From Terriglobia bacterium (lineage in GTDB: Bacteria; Acidobacteriota; Terriglobia; JAJPHL01): 64,000 nt of DNA. The position numbers were made by a program, and so were the translations under genes. Under the pieces are notes generated by a model. It searched no databases, had not been told where the DNA came from, and was given only the letters and a program-made list of their open reading frames with translations. This document shows positions 46,411 to 55,104 of the stretch, in pieces; the first letter of the stretch is position 1; each line of letters opens with the position of its first letter. The stretch lies in contig JAJPHL010000068.1 of NCBI GenBank assembly GCA_021325275.1, forward strand, positions 248,001-312,000, read 5' to 3'.

Positions 46411-47052
46411 TCAATCGATGAGGTGGTTCGATAATGCGTAGTGCATCAATTGCGCGGTCGTTTCCATTCCCATTTTTTCGAGAATTCGGACGCGATAGGT
46501 GCTGACCGTGGTGACGCTCAGATGCAATTCCTCGGCGATGCCTGAAACGGTCTTGCCGGAAGCCAGCATTCGCAACACTTCCAACTCCCGATCGGAGAGG
46601 GAGGAATGCCGGGGTCCCAACGGATGTTCCAAATCTCCAGCCAGTTTTTCCGCCATCGTGGCGCTCACATAGCGTCCGCCCGCCAGAACCTTGCGAACTG
46701 CGCGGATCAACTCCTTCGGAGGGCTGTCTTTGCTCACGTACCCGGAGGCGCCGGCCTGCAACACTCGCTTCCCGTATTGGTCTTCGGAATACATACTCAG
46801 AATCAGAACCGGAAGCTGTGGTTTTTCTTTCTTGAGATCGCGCAGGAGATCGACGCCGCTGCGTCCGGGCATGGCAATGTCCAGGATTAGCAGGTCCCAC
46901 TCGCGCGAGCGAACCTGGGCGATGGCTTGCTCGGCGTTTCGCGCTTCGCCGCAGACAACGTCGCCGATATTCTCGGTGAGAATCTCCATGAGACCCTTCC
47001 GGAGAATGGCGTGATCGTCGGTAATGAGAACGCGAAGCACAACTTTATCCAT
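46411..47052 (-). CDS. NarL/FixJ family response regulator
   Basis: A 213-residue regulator. The receiver domain has ITDDHAILRKGL and the phospho-acceptor in LLILDIAMPGRSG. The C-terminal LuxR-type helix-turn-helix reads LSDRELEVLRMLASGKT then TVSTYRVRILEKM. ATG 47052 overlaps the kinase stop as TGATG, so it pairs with the upstream histidine kinase. Confidence 0.95.
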   Translation of the reverse strand: MDKVVLRVLITDDHAILRKGLMEILTENIGDVVCGEARNAEQAIAQVRSREWDLLILDIAMPGRSGVDLLRDLKKEKPQLPVLILSMYSEDQYGKRVLQAGASGYVSKDSPPKELIRAVRKVLAGGRYVSATMAEKLAGDLEHPLGPRHSSLSDRELEVLRMLASGKTVSGIAEELHLSVTTVSTYRVRILEKMGMETTAQLMHYALSNHLID

Positions 47053-48143
47053 CAAGCGGACTGGCCGTCCACGCGCTGCAGCGGGACTCGCACCGTGACC
47101 ACTGTTCCTTCATTGACCGCACCCGAGATGTCCACCGTTCCGCCGGCCATCCGCGCGCGCTGCAGCATGCCTCCGAGTCCGAGCGAATTCTCCGCCTGTT
47201 TTTCTTGATTGGTGATTCCGCGCCCGTTGTCTCGAATCTTCAGAACCACGGCGGAGTCTTCTTCCGCCAACGATACCTCGACGCGAGTGGCACCCGCATG
47301 CCGGAGAATGTTGGTAAGCGCTTCCTGCGAAATGCGAAAGACTGCGGTGCTTTGCTCCGAGTTCAGATTCAGACGCTCCACCGAGCTCTCCCATTGGCAA
47401 GTGATGCCGCTCCGTTCCTGGAACTGTCGCGTCTGCCACTCGATCGCGTCAGCCAATCCCAAATGGTCCAGTACGCTGGGCCGGAGTTCCGACACGATTC
47501 GCCGCAGGGCCGTGAACGCGCCGTCCACCAGCTTGACCATGCCTTCAATCTTCGTTTGAAGCTGTCCGGTGTCTTGCAGTTGTCCAAGCTTCACGGCGAG
47601 GGCCTCGCAGGTGACCAAGTCCCATCGCAAGGTTGTCAGCATACAGCCGAATTCGTCGTGAATCTCCCGCGCGATCCTGGCGCTTTCTTCTTCTCGCGCG
47701 GAATGCAGGCGGGCGGAGAATGCGTGAAGCTGTTCGTTCTGGCTCCGGAGCTGCTCCTCGACGAACTTTTGCTCGGAAATGTCTCGTCCGATACCCACGG
47801 TCGAGCCGTCGGCAAGTCGTAGATTGGCCCACGCGGTATCGATGATGCGTCCGTCTTTTCTCCGGGTTCGCTGTTCTCCCCACTCGCCGCTCGCGTGGTG
47901 GACGAAGTTGGTAACTTCCTGGCGGGCCTCTTCGGTTGGGGCGCATGCCTTGAGAAGCCCGTCCACTCCGAGAGCTTGCGTCTCCTCGAGCGACCACCCC
48001 AGCCGGCACTCAAAGGCGCGATTGACGCGAAGAATTCGATTGCCTTTCCAATGACAAAGCATCACTGGGATGTGATCGAAGATCGTCTCCAGGAGTGCCT
48101 TATCTTCGGAAGCCGTCGTAACCGGAGCCTTCTGATCGGACAT
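47052..48143 (-). CDS. PAS-domain sensor histidine kinase (NarX type)
   Basis: A 363-residue soluble kinase. A PAS domain covers about 15-125 (FDHIPVMLCHWKGNRILRV to IGIGRDISEQ). The HisKA_3 dimerisation helix has the phospho-acceptor His in REIHDEFG. The ATPase domain has DNGRGI and SLGLGGMLQRARM. No transmembrane segment is present, so it senses a cytosolic signal through PAS, possibly redox or oxygen. TATAAA lies 11 bases before ATG 48143 with AAGGA between. Confidence 0.94.
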   Translation of the reverse strand: MSDQKAPVTTASEDKALLETIFDHIPVMLCHWKGNRILRVNRAFECRLGWSLEETQALGVDGLLKACAPTEEARQEVTNFVHHASGEWGEQRTRRKDGRIIDTAWANLRLADGSTVGIGRDISEQKFVEEQLRSQNEQLHAFSARLHSAREEESARIAREIHDEFGCMLTTLRWDLVTCEALAVKLGQLQDTGQLQTKIEGMVKLVDGAFTALRRIVSELRPSVLDHLGLADAIEWQTRQFQERSGITCQWESSVERLNLNSEQSTAVFRISQEALTNILRHAGATRVEVSLAEEDSAVVLKIRDNGRGITNQEKQAENSLGLGGMLQRARMAGGTVDISGAVNEGTVVTVRVPLQRVDGQSA

Positions 48144-48251
48144 GGCGCTGTCCTTTTATATCGCGTTGCCCCGAACCATACCCCAACAGCCAACAGTATA
48201 GGGCCCGGAACCCTCCCGGCATCAATTATCTCTAATGAATGCGGTGGCCGA

Positions 48252-48662
48252 TTAGGCTCGAGGATCGCCGAGGAACGAGGAGTCGAAGGCGTGCGGGAAA
48301 AGGGACTTCATCAGATGCGTGGCGCGTTGGTCCTTAAGATTTACGAGCACAACAGGAATATCGCCGCAAAATTCCCAGATAATCTGACGGCACGCGCCGC
48401 ACGGCGGCGTCAACGTGTCGGTATCGGCGGCCACGGCGATGCGCAGGAATTTCCGCCGTCCTTCGCTGAGCGCCTTCCAGATGGCCACGCGCTCGGCGCA
48501 CACGGTGAGTCCATAAGTGGCGTTCTCGATATTGCAGCCGGTAAAAATTTCGCCGTCGCTTGTTTCGAGCGCTGCGCCCACCAGAAAATGCGAATACGGC
48601 GCGACGCCGTTTTTCCGCGCGGCCAAAGCCGCATCCACCAATTGATTTTCGCTGACAGGCAT
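48252..48662 (-). CDS. cdd: cytidine deaminase
   Basis: A 136-residue zinc enzyme that converts cytidine and deoxycytidine to uridine forms. The catalytic block is CNIENATYGLTVCAE (proton-shuttle Glu), and the other zinc cysteines are in PPCGACRQ. ATG 48662 lies 5 bp after the punA stop; the longer open frame overlaps punA. It belongs to the nucleoside salvage cluster with punA, nupC and deoA. Confidence 0.95.
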   Translation of the reverse strand: MPVSENQLVDAALAARKNGVAPYSHFLVGAALETSDGEIFTGCNIENATYGLTVCAERVAIWKALSEGRRKFLRIAVAADTDTLTPPCGACRQIIWEFCGDIPVVLVNLKDQRATHLMKSLFPHAFDSSFLGDPRA

Positions 48663-48667
48663 ATCGA

Positions 48668-49480
48668 TTACGCCATGCGCGGCAAAACGGCACGCAACAG
48701 CGCCGTGAAATCGCCGCGGACTCGCTCGCCGGTTTCGGTGACCTCTTGATGCGACAGCTTGTGGTGCGAAATTCCGGCTGCCAGATTCGTCACACAAGAA
48801 ATTCCCAGCGTCCGCATCCCCATGTGACTCGCGACGATCGCCTCGGGCACCGTCGACATGCCCACAAGATCCGCGCCGATCGTGCGCAGGTAGCGAATTT
48901 CCGCCGGCGTCTCGTAGCTTGGTCCCGAAAGGCCCGCGTAAACGCCTTCATATAGTTCAATGCGAAGCTCGCGTGCCGCCGAGTGCGCCAGTTCGCGAAG
49001 CTCGCGCGAGTACGCTTCGGTCATATCGGGGAAGCGTGGACCAAACCCGTCGTCATTCGGTCCAATGAGCGGATTGGTACCCTGCAGATTGATGTGATCG
49101 CACAACAGCACCAGGCATCCTTGTTTGTAGCCGGGATGAATGCCGCCGGCCGCATTCGTCAATAGCAGCGACTTCACGCCGAGCGCGCCGAGCACGCGCG
49201 TAGGAAAAACCACCTGATGGATCGAGTATCCCTCGTAGAAATGCACCCGCCCGGCCATCACCGCCACGGGCGTCCCTGCGACTTTGCCGATCACCAATTT
49301 TCCCGCATGTCCGATGGCTGTGGAAAGGGGCCAGCCGGGAATCTCGGAGTAGGGAATTTCGATGCGCTCCTCCACTTCACCGGCGAACGCGCCTAAACCC
49401 GATCCCAGCACGCAACCTACTTGTGGCCGTAGCGCAGTTTTGGAAAGCAGAAAATCGCGGGCTTTCAGGACGTCATTCAT
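48668..49480 (-). CDS. punA: purine-nucleoside phosphorylase
   Basis: A 270-residue enzyme of the trimeric (class I) purine nucleoside phosphorylase family, splitting inosine and guanosine to base and ribose 1-phosphate. Motifs include LGSGLGAFA, GHAGKLVIG, GRVHFYEGYS, TNAAGGIHPG, GPSYETPAE and GMSTVPEAIVA. Length is normal. It lies between nupC and cdd. Confidence 0.95.
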   Translation of the reverse strand: MNDVLKARDFLLSKTALRPQVGCVLGSGLGAFAGEVEERIEIPYSEIPGWPLSTAIGHAGKLVIGKVAGTPVAVMAGRVHFYEGYSIHQVVFPTRVLGALGVKSLLLTNAAGGIHPGYKQGCLVLLCDHINLQGTNPLIGPNDDGFGPRFPDMTEAYSRELRELAHSAARELRIELYEGVYAGLSGPSYETPAEIRYLRTIGADLVGMSTVPEAIVASHMGMRTLGISCVTNLAAGISHHKLSHQEVTETGERVRGDFTALLRAVLPRMA

Positions 49481-49493
49481 AAACTAAAAAACT

Positions 49494-49580
49494 TAGCCGC
49501 AGATGAACGCAGATAAACGCAGATGAACATCGGAGCGAGCGTCTTATCTGCGTTCATCTGCGTTCATCTGCGGTTGCTTT
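49494..49580. repeat. palindromic element B3
   Basis: Arms at 49494-49530 and 49544-49580 contain CGCAGATGAA units at 10-bp period as inverted repeats. It lies 14 nt after the nupC stop and 14 nt before the punA start. Confidence 0.9.
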
Positions 49581-49594
49581 TCCTCCGGCAACCA

Positions 49595-50851
49595 TCACAA
49601 CAAAATCCCCGCGATACACGCCGACATGAAGTTCGCCAGCGTTCCCGCGAGCACGGCTTTCAATCCCAGGCGCGCCAGATCCGATCGCCGGTTCGGCGCC
49701 AGCGATCCAATGCCGCCGATCTGGATTCCAATGGAACTGAAATTCGCAAATCCGCACAACGCGTACGTGGCGATCACAAAGGAACGCGGATCGAGCGTGT
49801 CCTTGATCGGACCCAGCTTCTGGAAGGCCACAAATTCATTGATCACCAGCCGCGTACCGAGCAAACTGCCCACTGACGATGCGTCTTTCCACGCCACTCC
49901 CAAGAGCCATGCGACCGGTGCGAAGACCCAACCGAAAATCCGCTCGAGACTCATCGGCGCTTGGTTGAGACTCACCAGGCCCAGGATGCCGTTCACCAGC
50001 GCGATCAACGAAATGAACGCAATCAAGATCGCGCCGATGTTCAATACCAGATGCAAGCCGTCGATGGCGCCGCGCCCGGTGGCGTCGATCAGGTTCACCG
50101 GACGATTCTCGTCCTCTTCCATGTGGACCGTTCCGGCCGTGCGCGGCGTGCCGGTTTCCGGAATGAACATCTTGGCCATCAGGATCGTCGCGGGCGCGGT
50201 CATGATCACCGCCGTCAGCAGATGCAGCATGTCGACGTGGCCGATCAGGACGTAAGCGCCCATCACCGCGCCGGAAACATGCGCCATGCCGCAGGTCATT
50301 ACCGTCATTAGCTCCGACTCGGTCATGTCGTGCAGGAACGGCTTGATCGTGAGGGGTGCTTCGGTTTGTCCCATGAAGATGCTGGCCGCCACGTTGAGCG
50401 ACTCCGCGCCGCTGGCACCCATGATGTAGCTCATGGCCTTGGCGAAAGCCTTCACGACGATCTGCATCACACCGAGGTAGTAGAGCACCGCGAAGAACGA
50501 AGCGATGAAAATGATGATCGGCAGCACTTGAAACGCGAACGAAACGGCATAAGCCGCGCCCTCCGGCCCAAACGACGTGGTCATGACCTTGCCCCACAAA
50601 TTGCTGTCGCCGGGTGGTCCGAACACGAAGCTACTGCCGGCGGTGGAGTATCCCAGCAGTTTCATGCCGCCGTCGCGGATTTTTTCGAGAACGACAGAGA
50701 ATGGCGTCTTCAGCACCAGAAACGCGAAGACCCACTGCAATCCCAATCCCCAAAGGACCACGCGCAACTGGATCGCTTTGCGGTTCGTTGACAACGCGTA
50801 GGCAAGCCCCATGATCGCGACGATGCCCAGCAAGCCTTGAAGCTTGTCCAT
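49595..50851 (-). CDS. nupC: NupC-type concentrative nucleoside transporter
   Basis: A 418-residue polytopic protein with CNT-family blocks: GLGLQWVFAFLVLKTPFS, AASIFMGQTEAPLTIKPF and MTVMTCGMAHVSGAVMGAYV, plus LNLV-type helix GTRLVINEFVAF. It imports nucleosides with Na+ or H+ at the inner membrane. It lies between deoA and punA, consistent with salvage of imported nucleosides. Confidence 0.94.
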   Translation of the reverse strand: MDKLQGLLGIVAIMGLAYALSTNRKAIQLRVVLWGLGLQWVFAFLVLKTPFSVVLEKIRDGGMKLLGYSTAGSSFVFGPPGDSNLWGKVMTTSFGPEGAAYAVSFAFQVLPIIIFIASFFAVLYYLGVMQIVVKAFAKAMSYIMGASGAESLNVAASIFMGQTEAPLTIKPFLHDMTESELMTVMTCGMAHVSGAVMGAYVLIGHVDMLHLLTAVIMTAPATILMAKMFIPETGTPRTAGTVHMEEDENRPVNLIDATGRGAIDGLHLVLNIGAILIAFISLIALVNGILGLVSLNQAPMSLERIFGWVFAPVAWLLGVAWKDASSVGSLLGTRLVINEFVAFQKLGPIKDTLDPRSFVIATYALCGFANFSSIGIQIGGIGSLAPNRRSDLARLGLKAVLAGTLANFMSACIAGILL

Positions 50852-50870
50852 AGGGGAACCATTAAAACAT

Positions 50871-50957
50871 AGTTCCGAGTTCCGAGTACCGAGTTCCGAG
50901 TGCGAAAAAAGGAAGGCCCGAGCTTTTCACTCGGGCCTTGACTCGGAACTCGGAACT
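50871..50957. repeat. palindromic element D (7-bp period) enclosing a terminator hairpin
   Basis: The left arm (50871-50901) has four GTTCCGA-type units at 7-bp period, the third reading GTACCGA. The right arm (50941-50957) is CTCGGAACTCGGAACT. Between them AAGGCCCGAG and CTCGGGCCTT (50913-50939) form a 10-bp stem. The element starts 2 nt after the deoA stop. Confidence 0.88.
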
Positions 50958-50959
50958 GC

Positions 50960-52264
50960 TTATTGAATAATCTCGTAGATCAACGGTTTCGCTTCCGGCG
51001 CGGCGGCGGCGATGCGGAAGGAATCTTCCACCATCTGCGTCGCTTCTTCCAGATGCTCGTCGCTGTTGTAGTACAGCGTACAGAGCGTGTCGCCGGACTC
51101 CACGCGCTCGCCGACCTTGCGCTCGAGTACGATGCCCACACCGTGATCGATCTTCGAGTCGACGGTTTCGCGGCCCGCGCCCAGCAGCATCGCCGCCGTG
51201 CCGATGTCTTCAGCCTGGATGCGCGACACAAAGCCGCCGCGCGGCGAAGCCACGGTGTATTCGGCCGACGACGTCGGCAATTTCTCGAACGCGTCGACCA
51301 CGCCCGCGTCGCCGCCCTGGTTGGCGACCAATTGCTTGAATTTCTCGAGCGCTTGACCGTTTTCCAAGAGCGTGGTGCACTGCTCGCGCGCCTGATCGTA
51401 ACTCTTTGCCGAATCCGCCAGCATTAACATACGCGCCGAAAGCTCCACCGACAACTCGGTGAGATCGGGTGGACCCTGATTGCGCAGCGTGTTGATCGCT
51501 TCCATCACTTCCAGTGAATTGCCCACGGCGTTGCCGAGCGGCTGATCCATGTCGGTGATCAGCGCCAGCACGCGCTTGTTCATGCGGCGGCCGATGGAAA
51601 CCATCGCTTGCGCCAAACGACGCGCGTCGGTCTGCTTCTTCATGAAGGCGCCCGAGCCGGTCTTCACGTCGAGGACCAGCGCGTCGATGCCTTCCACCAT
51701 TTTCTTGCTCATGATCGACGCCGCGATCAGCGGAATGCTCTCGACGGTGCCGGTGGCGTCGCGCAGGGCGTACAACGCGCGATCGGCGGGAGCCAGTTCG
51801 TCCGTTTGTCCCACCAGAGCCGCGCCCACCGAAGAAAGTCCTTCGCGGAATTGTTCCGTCGTGAGGCGCGTGTTGAATCCCGGGATGGATTCGAGCTTAT
51901 CGAGCGTTCCGCCGGTGTGTCCCAGGCCGCGGCCCGAGATCATTGGCACGTGCACGCCGGCGGCGGCCACAACCGGCGCCACGATCAGGCTGGTTTTGTC
52001 GCCCACACCGCCGGTGGAATGTTTGTCGACCTTCACGCCGGGGATCGCGGAAAGATCCACGACTACGCCGGAGCGCATAATCACATCGGTGAGATCCGCT
52101 ACTTCGGTTTCCGACAAGCCGGCGAAATAAACGGCCATCAAAAACGATGAAACTTGATAGTCGGGGACTTGCTTCTTGGTGTATCCTTCGATCACATGAG
52201 CCAGCTCCTCGCGGCTCAGTTCTCCACCGTCGCGCTTCTTCCGAATGATATCAACTGTGCGCAT
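50960..52264 (-). CDS. deoA: thymidine/pyrimidine-nucleoside phosphorylase
   Basis: A 434-residue enzyme that phosphorolyses thymidine or uridine to free base and (deoxy)ribose 1-phosphate. The family signature KHSTGGVGDKTSLIVAPVVAA is intact, as are SGRGLGHTGGTLDKLESI and LVLDVKTGSGAFM. It is the first gene of the salvage cluster. A leader hairpin and a sigma-70 type promoter lie upstream. Confidence 0.96.
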   Translation of the reverse strand: MRTVDIIRKKRDGGELSREELAHVIEGYTKKQVPDYQVSSFLMAVYFAGLSETEVADLTDVIMRSGVVVDLSAIPGVKVDKHSTGGVGDKTSLIVAPVVAAAGVHVPMISGRGLGHTGGTLDKLESIPGFNTRLTTEQFREGLSSVGAALVGQTDELAPADRALYALRDATGTVESIPLIAASIMSKKMVEGIDALVLDVKTGSGAFMKKQTDARRLAQAMVSIGRRMNKRVLALITDMDQPLGNAVGNSLEVMEAINTLRNQGPPDLTELSVELSARMLMLADSAKSYDQAREQCTTLLENGQALEKFKQLVANQGGDAGVVDAFEKLPTSSAEYTVASPRGGFVSRIQAEDIGTAAMLLGAGRETVDSKIDHGVGIVLERKVGERVESGDTLCTLYYNSDEHLEEATQMVEDSFRIAAAAPEAKPLIYEIIQ

Positions 52265-52278
52265 GATCCTCTCAGTGT

Positions 52279-52302
52279 GCCAACGCAGATAGCTCAGTTG
52301 GC
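52279..52302 (-). promoter_or_regulatory. leader hairpin before deoA
   Basis: GCCAAC and GTTGGC pair with a 12-nt loop in the predicted 5' leader, 14 nt upstream of deoA ATG and just ahead of its GAGAGGAT ribosome site. It may modulate translation. The sequence on the plus strand resembles a tRNA D-arm but the rest of a tRNA is missing. Confidence 0.4.
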
Positions 52303-52331
52303 GGGGATTGCCCGTGTAGTTTAGTTGAAGG

Positions 52332-52359
52332 TTTATAGTAGCATCCGCGAACGTACCAA
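52332..52359 (-). promoter_or_regulatory. sigma-70 type promoter of deoA
   Basis: On the minus strand TTGGTA (-35) and TATAAA (-10) are separated by 16 bp, giving a leader of about 60 nt to ATG 52264. Confidence 0.5.
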
Positions 52360-52437
52360 GTAAAGCGATTTATTTCCTAAGGTTTGTGATGTTTGGCAAT
52401 CGACGTGCTTGGAGTGTGCGTTCGCGGACAGCGCCAA

Positions 52438-53382
52438 TTACGATGGCAGATCGCGGTGTAAAACCTTAGCACTAAAGCCCGCTGCGGCCAGGTTTTTGCG
52501 GATGGAATCGGCCATTGCCACCGACCTGTGCTGGCCTCCCGTGCATCCAAACGAGATGGTCAAGTAGCTTTTTCCCTCGCGGATGTAATGAGGAATCAAA
52601 TAGACCAGCAATTCCGTGATTCTTTGAATAAATTCAATGGTCTGCGGAAAAGACTTAATGTATTTCGCGACCTGTGGATGGCGGCCGGTCAGGTGGCGGA
52701 ACTGCGGGATGTAGTTGGGGTTCGGGAGGAAGCGCACGTCGAACACAAGGTCGCTGTCGCCGGGGATTCCGTTGCGATAACCGAAGCTGGTGCAAGCGAT
52801 CAAGAGCGGCCGCGCGCCCTCGCGTCCTTGGAAGCGCTCGACAATGAACGCGCGCAGCTCGTGGACGTTGAACTTGGTGGTGTCCAGAGTCACATCGGCT
52901 TCGGCGCGGATGGCGCGCAGCGAGCGCCGCTCGGCTCGGATGGCTTGTCTCACGGGCTGATCGGGCGCCATCGGGTGTGGCCGGCGCGTCTCGGAGTAGC
53001 GGCGCATCAGCACCTCGTCGGTGGCCTCGAGAAACACCAGCGAGATGCTGATTTCCCGGCGCAGCCGTTTCAGGATCGCGGGCAAGCGGCGCAGTCCCTC
53101 GCCTTCGCGAATATCCACCACCAGGGCGGATCGCGCGATGGCGCGAGATTGCTCCGACAATTCGGCGAACGTCGGGATCAGCTCCACCGGCATGTTGTCG
53201 ACGCAGAAATATCCGAGGTCCTCGAAGGCGCGGAGCACCGAGCCTTTTCCGGAACCGGACATTCCGGTAATGATCACCATGTCGGTGCGCGATCCCGCCC
53301 CACCGTTTCCGGCGAGTACGCCGCTGGGCGGCCTCGCCGACTGGATGGACGCTGTCGTTACTTTTGTTTTGCGCGGGGGCAC
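52438..53382 (-). CDS. rapZ: RNase adapter protein RapZ
   Basis: A 314-residue P-loop protein. The Walker A is GMSGSGKGS; the C-terminal domain has CTSFGYRNGIPGDSDLVFDVRFL, GCTGGQHRSVAMAD and ends HRDLPS. RapZ binds GlmZ/GlmY-type sRNAs or nucleotides and links cell-wall precursor supply to regulation. A 34-residue low-complexity extension precedes VIITGMSG; ATG 53280 is an alternative start. The GTG start has TAAAAC 6 bases upstream. Confidence 0.95.
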   Translation of the reverse strand: MPPRKTKVTTASIQSARPPSGVLAGNGGAGSRTDMVIITGMSGSGKGSVLRAFEDLGYFCVDNMPVELIPTFAELSEQSRAIARSALVVDIREGEGLRRLPAILKRLRREISISLVFLEATDEVLMRRYSETRRPHPMAPDQPVRQAIRAERRSLRAIRAEADVTLDTTKFNVHELRAFIVERFQGREGARPLLIACTSFGYRNGIPGDSDLVFDVRFLPNPNYIPQFRHLTGRHPQVAKYIKSFPQTIEFIQRITELLVYLIPHYIREGKSYLTISFGCTGGQHRSVAMADSIRKNLAAAGFSAKVLHRDLPS

Positions 53383-53400
53383 ACAATTGTTTTATCGCAT

Positions 53401-53492
53401 TTCTCCGCGTCTCTGCGTCTCTGCGTTAAAAAAACCTTAACGCTTTGGCTAACCGTCTTTTCAACGCAGAGACGCAGAGACGCAGAGAAAAC
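53401..53492. repeat. palindromic element A4 with inside-out arms
   Basis: Arms 53401-53436 and 53454-53492 are inverted copies of the same 8-bp-period unit as A1-A3. In A1-A3 the CCGCAGAGA end points outward, while here the GAGAAA end points outward. It lies between the divergent rapZ and msrP starts. Confidence 0.88.
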
Positions 53493-53498
53493 CGAGAC

Positions 53499-53504
53499 TA
53501 CAAT
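53499..53504 (+). promoter_or_regulatory. -10 box TACAAT at msrP start
   Basis: TACAAT is followed by exactly 6 bases and ATG 53511. It begins 6 nt after the end of repeat A4, so any -35 element would lie within the repeat. Confidence 0.55.
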
Positions 53505-53510
53505 AGAGCG

Positions 53511-54452
53511 ATGTTCCACTCCGAGGGATTGAAACATTCCGACGTCACGCCGCACAGCGTGTATCTCACGCGTCGGTGTGCGTTGGCGGCTCTGAGCGCC
53601 CTCGCGCTGCCGATTTCTCGCGCGACAGCCGGCCAGACCACGCGCTTCACCAGCATCGCGAAGCCATCGCTTGCGAACGTCGCGAAAACGTCGTATGGCG
53701 CGGGTGAAGCGCTGACGCCGCAGAGCGTCGTCACCGGATACAACGATTTCTACGAATTTGGTTCCGCGAAAGACGAGCCCGCACAGAATGCCGCGAAGTT
53801 TGTCACATCGCCATGGACCATCACGATGGACGGCGAAGTCTCGAGGCCCGTGACCGTCGATCTCGACCGCGTCATGAAGCTCGCGCCGCTTGAGGAGCGT
53901 ATCTATCGCCATCGCTGCGTCGAAGGATGGTCGATGGTCGTGCCGTGGATCGGCTATTCCCTCAGCGCACTGTTGAAGCAAGTACAACCGACGGCGAAGG
54001 CCAAATTTGTCGCGTTCCAAACGTACTTCGACGCGAAGAAAATGCCCGACGCCGCGGCGCTAAGATTTCCCTACGTCGAGGGACTGCGCCTCGACGAGGC
54101 CATGAATCCGCTGACACTGCTGTGCGTCGGCTTGTACGGAACGCCTTTGCCGAATCAAAATGGGGCTCCTGTGCGCGTGATTGTCCCGTGGAAGTACGGA
54201 CTGAAGAGCATCAAGTCGATCGTGAAGATCACGTTTCAGGAGTCGATGCCAGCGACCACGTGGAACACTTTCAACCCCGTGGAGTACGGTTTCTACTCCA
54301 ACGTGAATCCTGCGATCGAAAACTACCGCTGGAACCAGAAAGACGAGCGGCGTCTCGGCGAATTCGGCAAGCGGCCCACGCAGCTTTTCAACGGCTACAT
54401 CAAGGAAGTCGCGTCGATGTACGCGGGTATGGACCTCAAGAAAAACTACTAA
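53511..54452 (+). CDS. msrP: periplasmic methionine sulfoxide reductase MsrP
   Basis: A 313-residue molybdoenzyme of the YedY family that repairs oxidised methionine in periplasmic proteins. A Tat signal (TRRCALAALSALALP) starts the protein. The molybdenum cysteine lies in YRHRCVEGWSMVVPW; pterin-binding parts include WKYGLKSIKSIVKI and YGFYSNVNP. Its TAA stop overlaps the msrQ start as TAATG. Confidence 0.95.
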   Translation: MFHSEGLKHSDVTPHSVYLTRRCALAALSALALPISRATAGQTTRFTSIAKPSLANVAKTSYGAGEALTPQSVVTGYNDFYEFGSAKDEPAQNAAKFVTSPWTITMDGEVSRPVTVDLDRVMKLAPLEERIYRHRCVEGWSMVVPWIGYSLSALLKQVQPTAKAKFVAFQTYFDAKKMPDAAALRFPYVEGLRLDEAMNPLTLLCVGLYGTPLPNQNGAPVRVIVPWKYGLKSIKSIVKITFQESMPATTWNTFNPVEYGFYSNVNPAIENYRWNQKDERRLGEFGKRPTQLFNGYIKEVASMYAGMDLKKNY

Positions 54453-55096
54453 TGCTTGCCTTTCTGCAAAAGTGCGCGCGCTTCACTCGCAAAATCCTCA
54501 CCAATCGCTGGACCAAGCCCGTGGTCTTTATCGGCTGTCTGATTCCTCTGGCCGCCGAGGCCGCGGGATGGTTCGCATGGCTCGGCCAAGACCTCGGCGG
54601 CAACCCCATCGAAGACCTCACGCACGAAACCGGCGAGTGGGTATTGAAATTCCTGATGGCGTCGCTAGCCGTGACGCCGTTACGCAAGCTGCTGCGAATC
54701 CCCGAGCTGATCCACTATCGCCGGATGCTGGGGCTTTTCGCGTTCTTCTACACGGTGGTGCATCTCTACACCTACGTTTGGATGGACAAGTTCTTCGACC
54801 TGGACGCGATCTTCCACGACCTGGCGTATCATCCCTACATCACGATCGGCACATTCAGTTTTGTCCTGCTGCTACCGCTCGTGATCACGTCCACGCGCGG
54901 CTGGATCATTCGCCTGCACGGACGCTGGTGGCGCCGGCTGCACCGCTTGGTCTACGCGGCGGTGTTCCTCGGCGTGTTTCACTATTACTTGGTGATGCGC
55001 GCCGACGAAAGCGACGTGTGGATGTACGCCGCGATCTTCGGCGCGATTTTCTTGCTGCGAGCTTATACGGTGTGGCGACCGCCCGCGAGGGCGTGA
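54452..55096 (+). CDS. msrQ: heme-binding membrane subunit MsrQ
   Basis: A 214-residue b-type heme protein with six transmembrane helices that delivers electrons from the quinone pool to MsrP. Conserved parts include TGEWVLKFLMASLAVTPLR, YRRMLGLFAFFYTVVHLYTY and WWRRLHRLVYAAVFLGVFHYY, whose His residues bind heme. It is coupled to msrP by TAATG. Confidence 0.94.
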   Translation: MLAFLQKCARFTRKILTNRWTKPVVFIGCLIPLAAEAAGWFAWLGQDLGGNPIEDLTHETGEWVLKFLMASLAVTPLRKLLRIPELIHYRRMLGLFAFFYTVVHLYTYVWMDKFFDLDAIFHDLAYHPYITIGTFSFVLLLPLVITSTRGWIIRLHGRWWRRLHRLVYAAVFLGVFHYYLVMRADESDVWMYAAIFGAIFLLRAYTVWRPPARA

Positions 55097-55104
55097 AAAA
55101 AAGT

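Noticed and set aside
52285-52330. tRNA-like sequence (TAGCTCAGTTGG) upstream of deoA
   Set aside because: Only the D-arm-like segment is present; no anticodon arm, T-arm or acceptor stem can be formed. The same bases form a simple leader hairpin on the minus strand.
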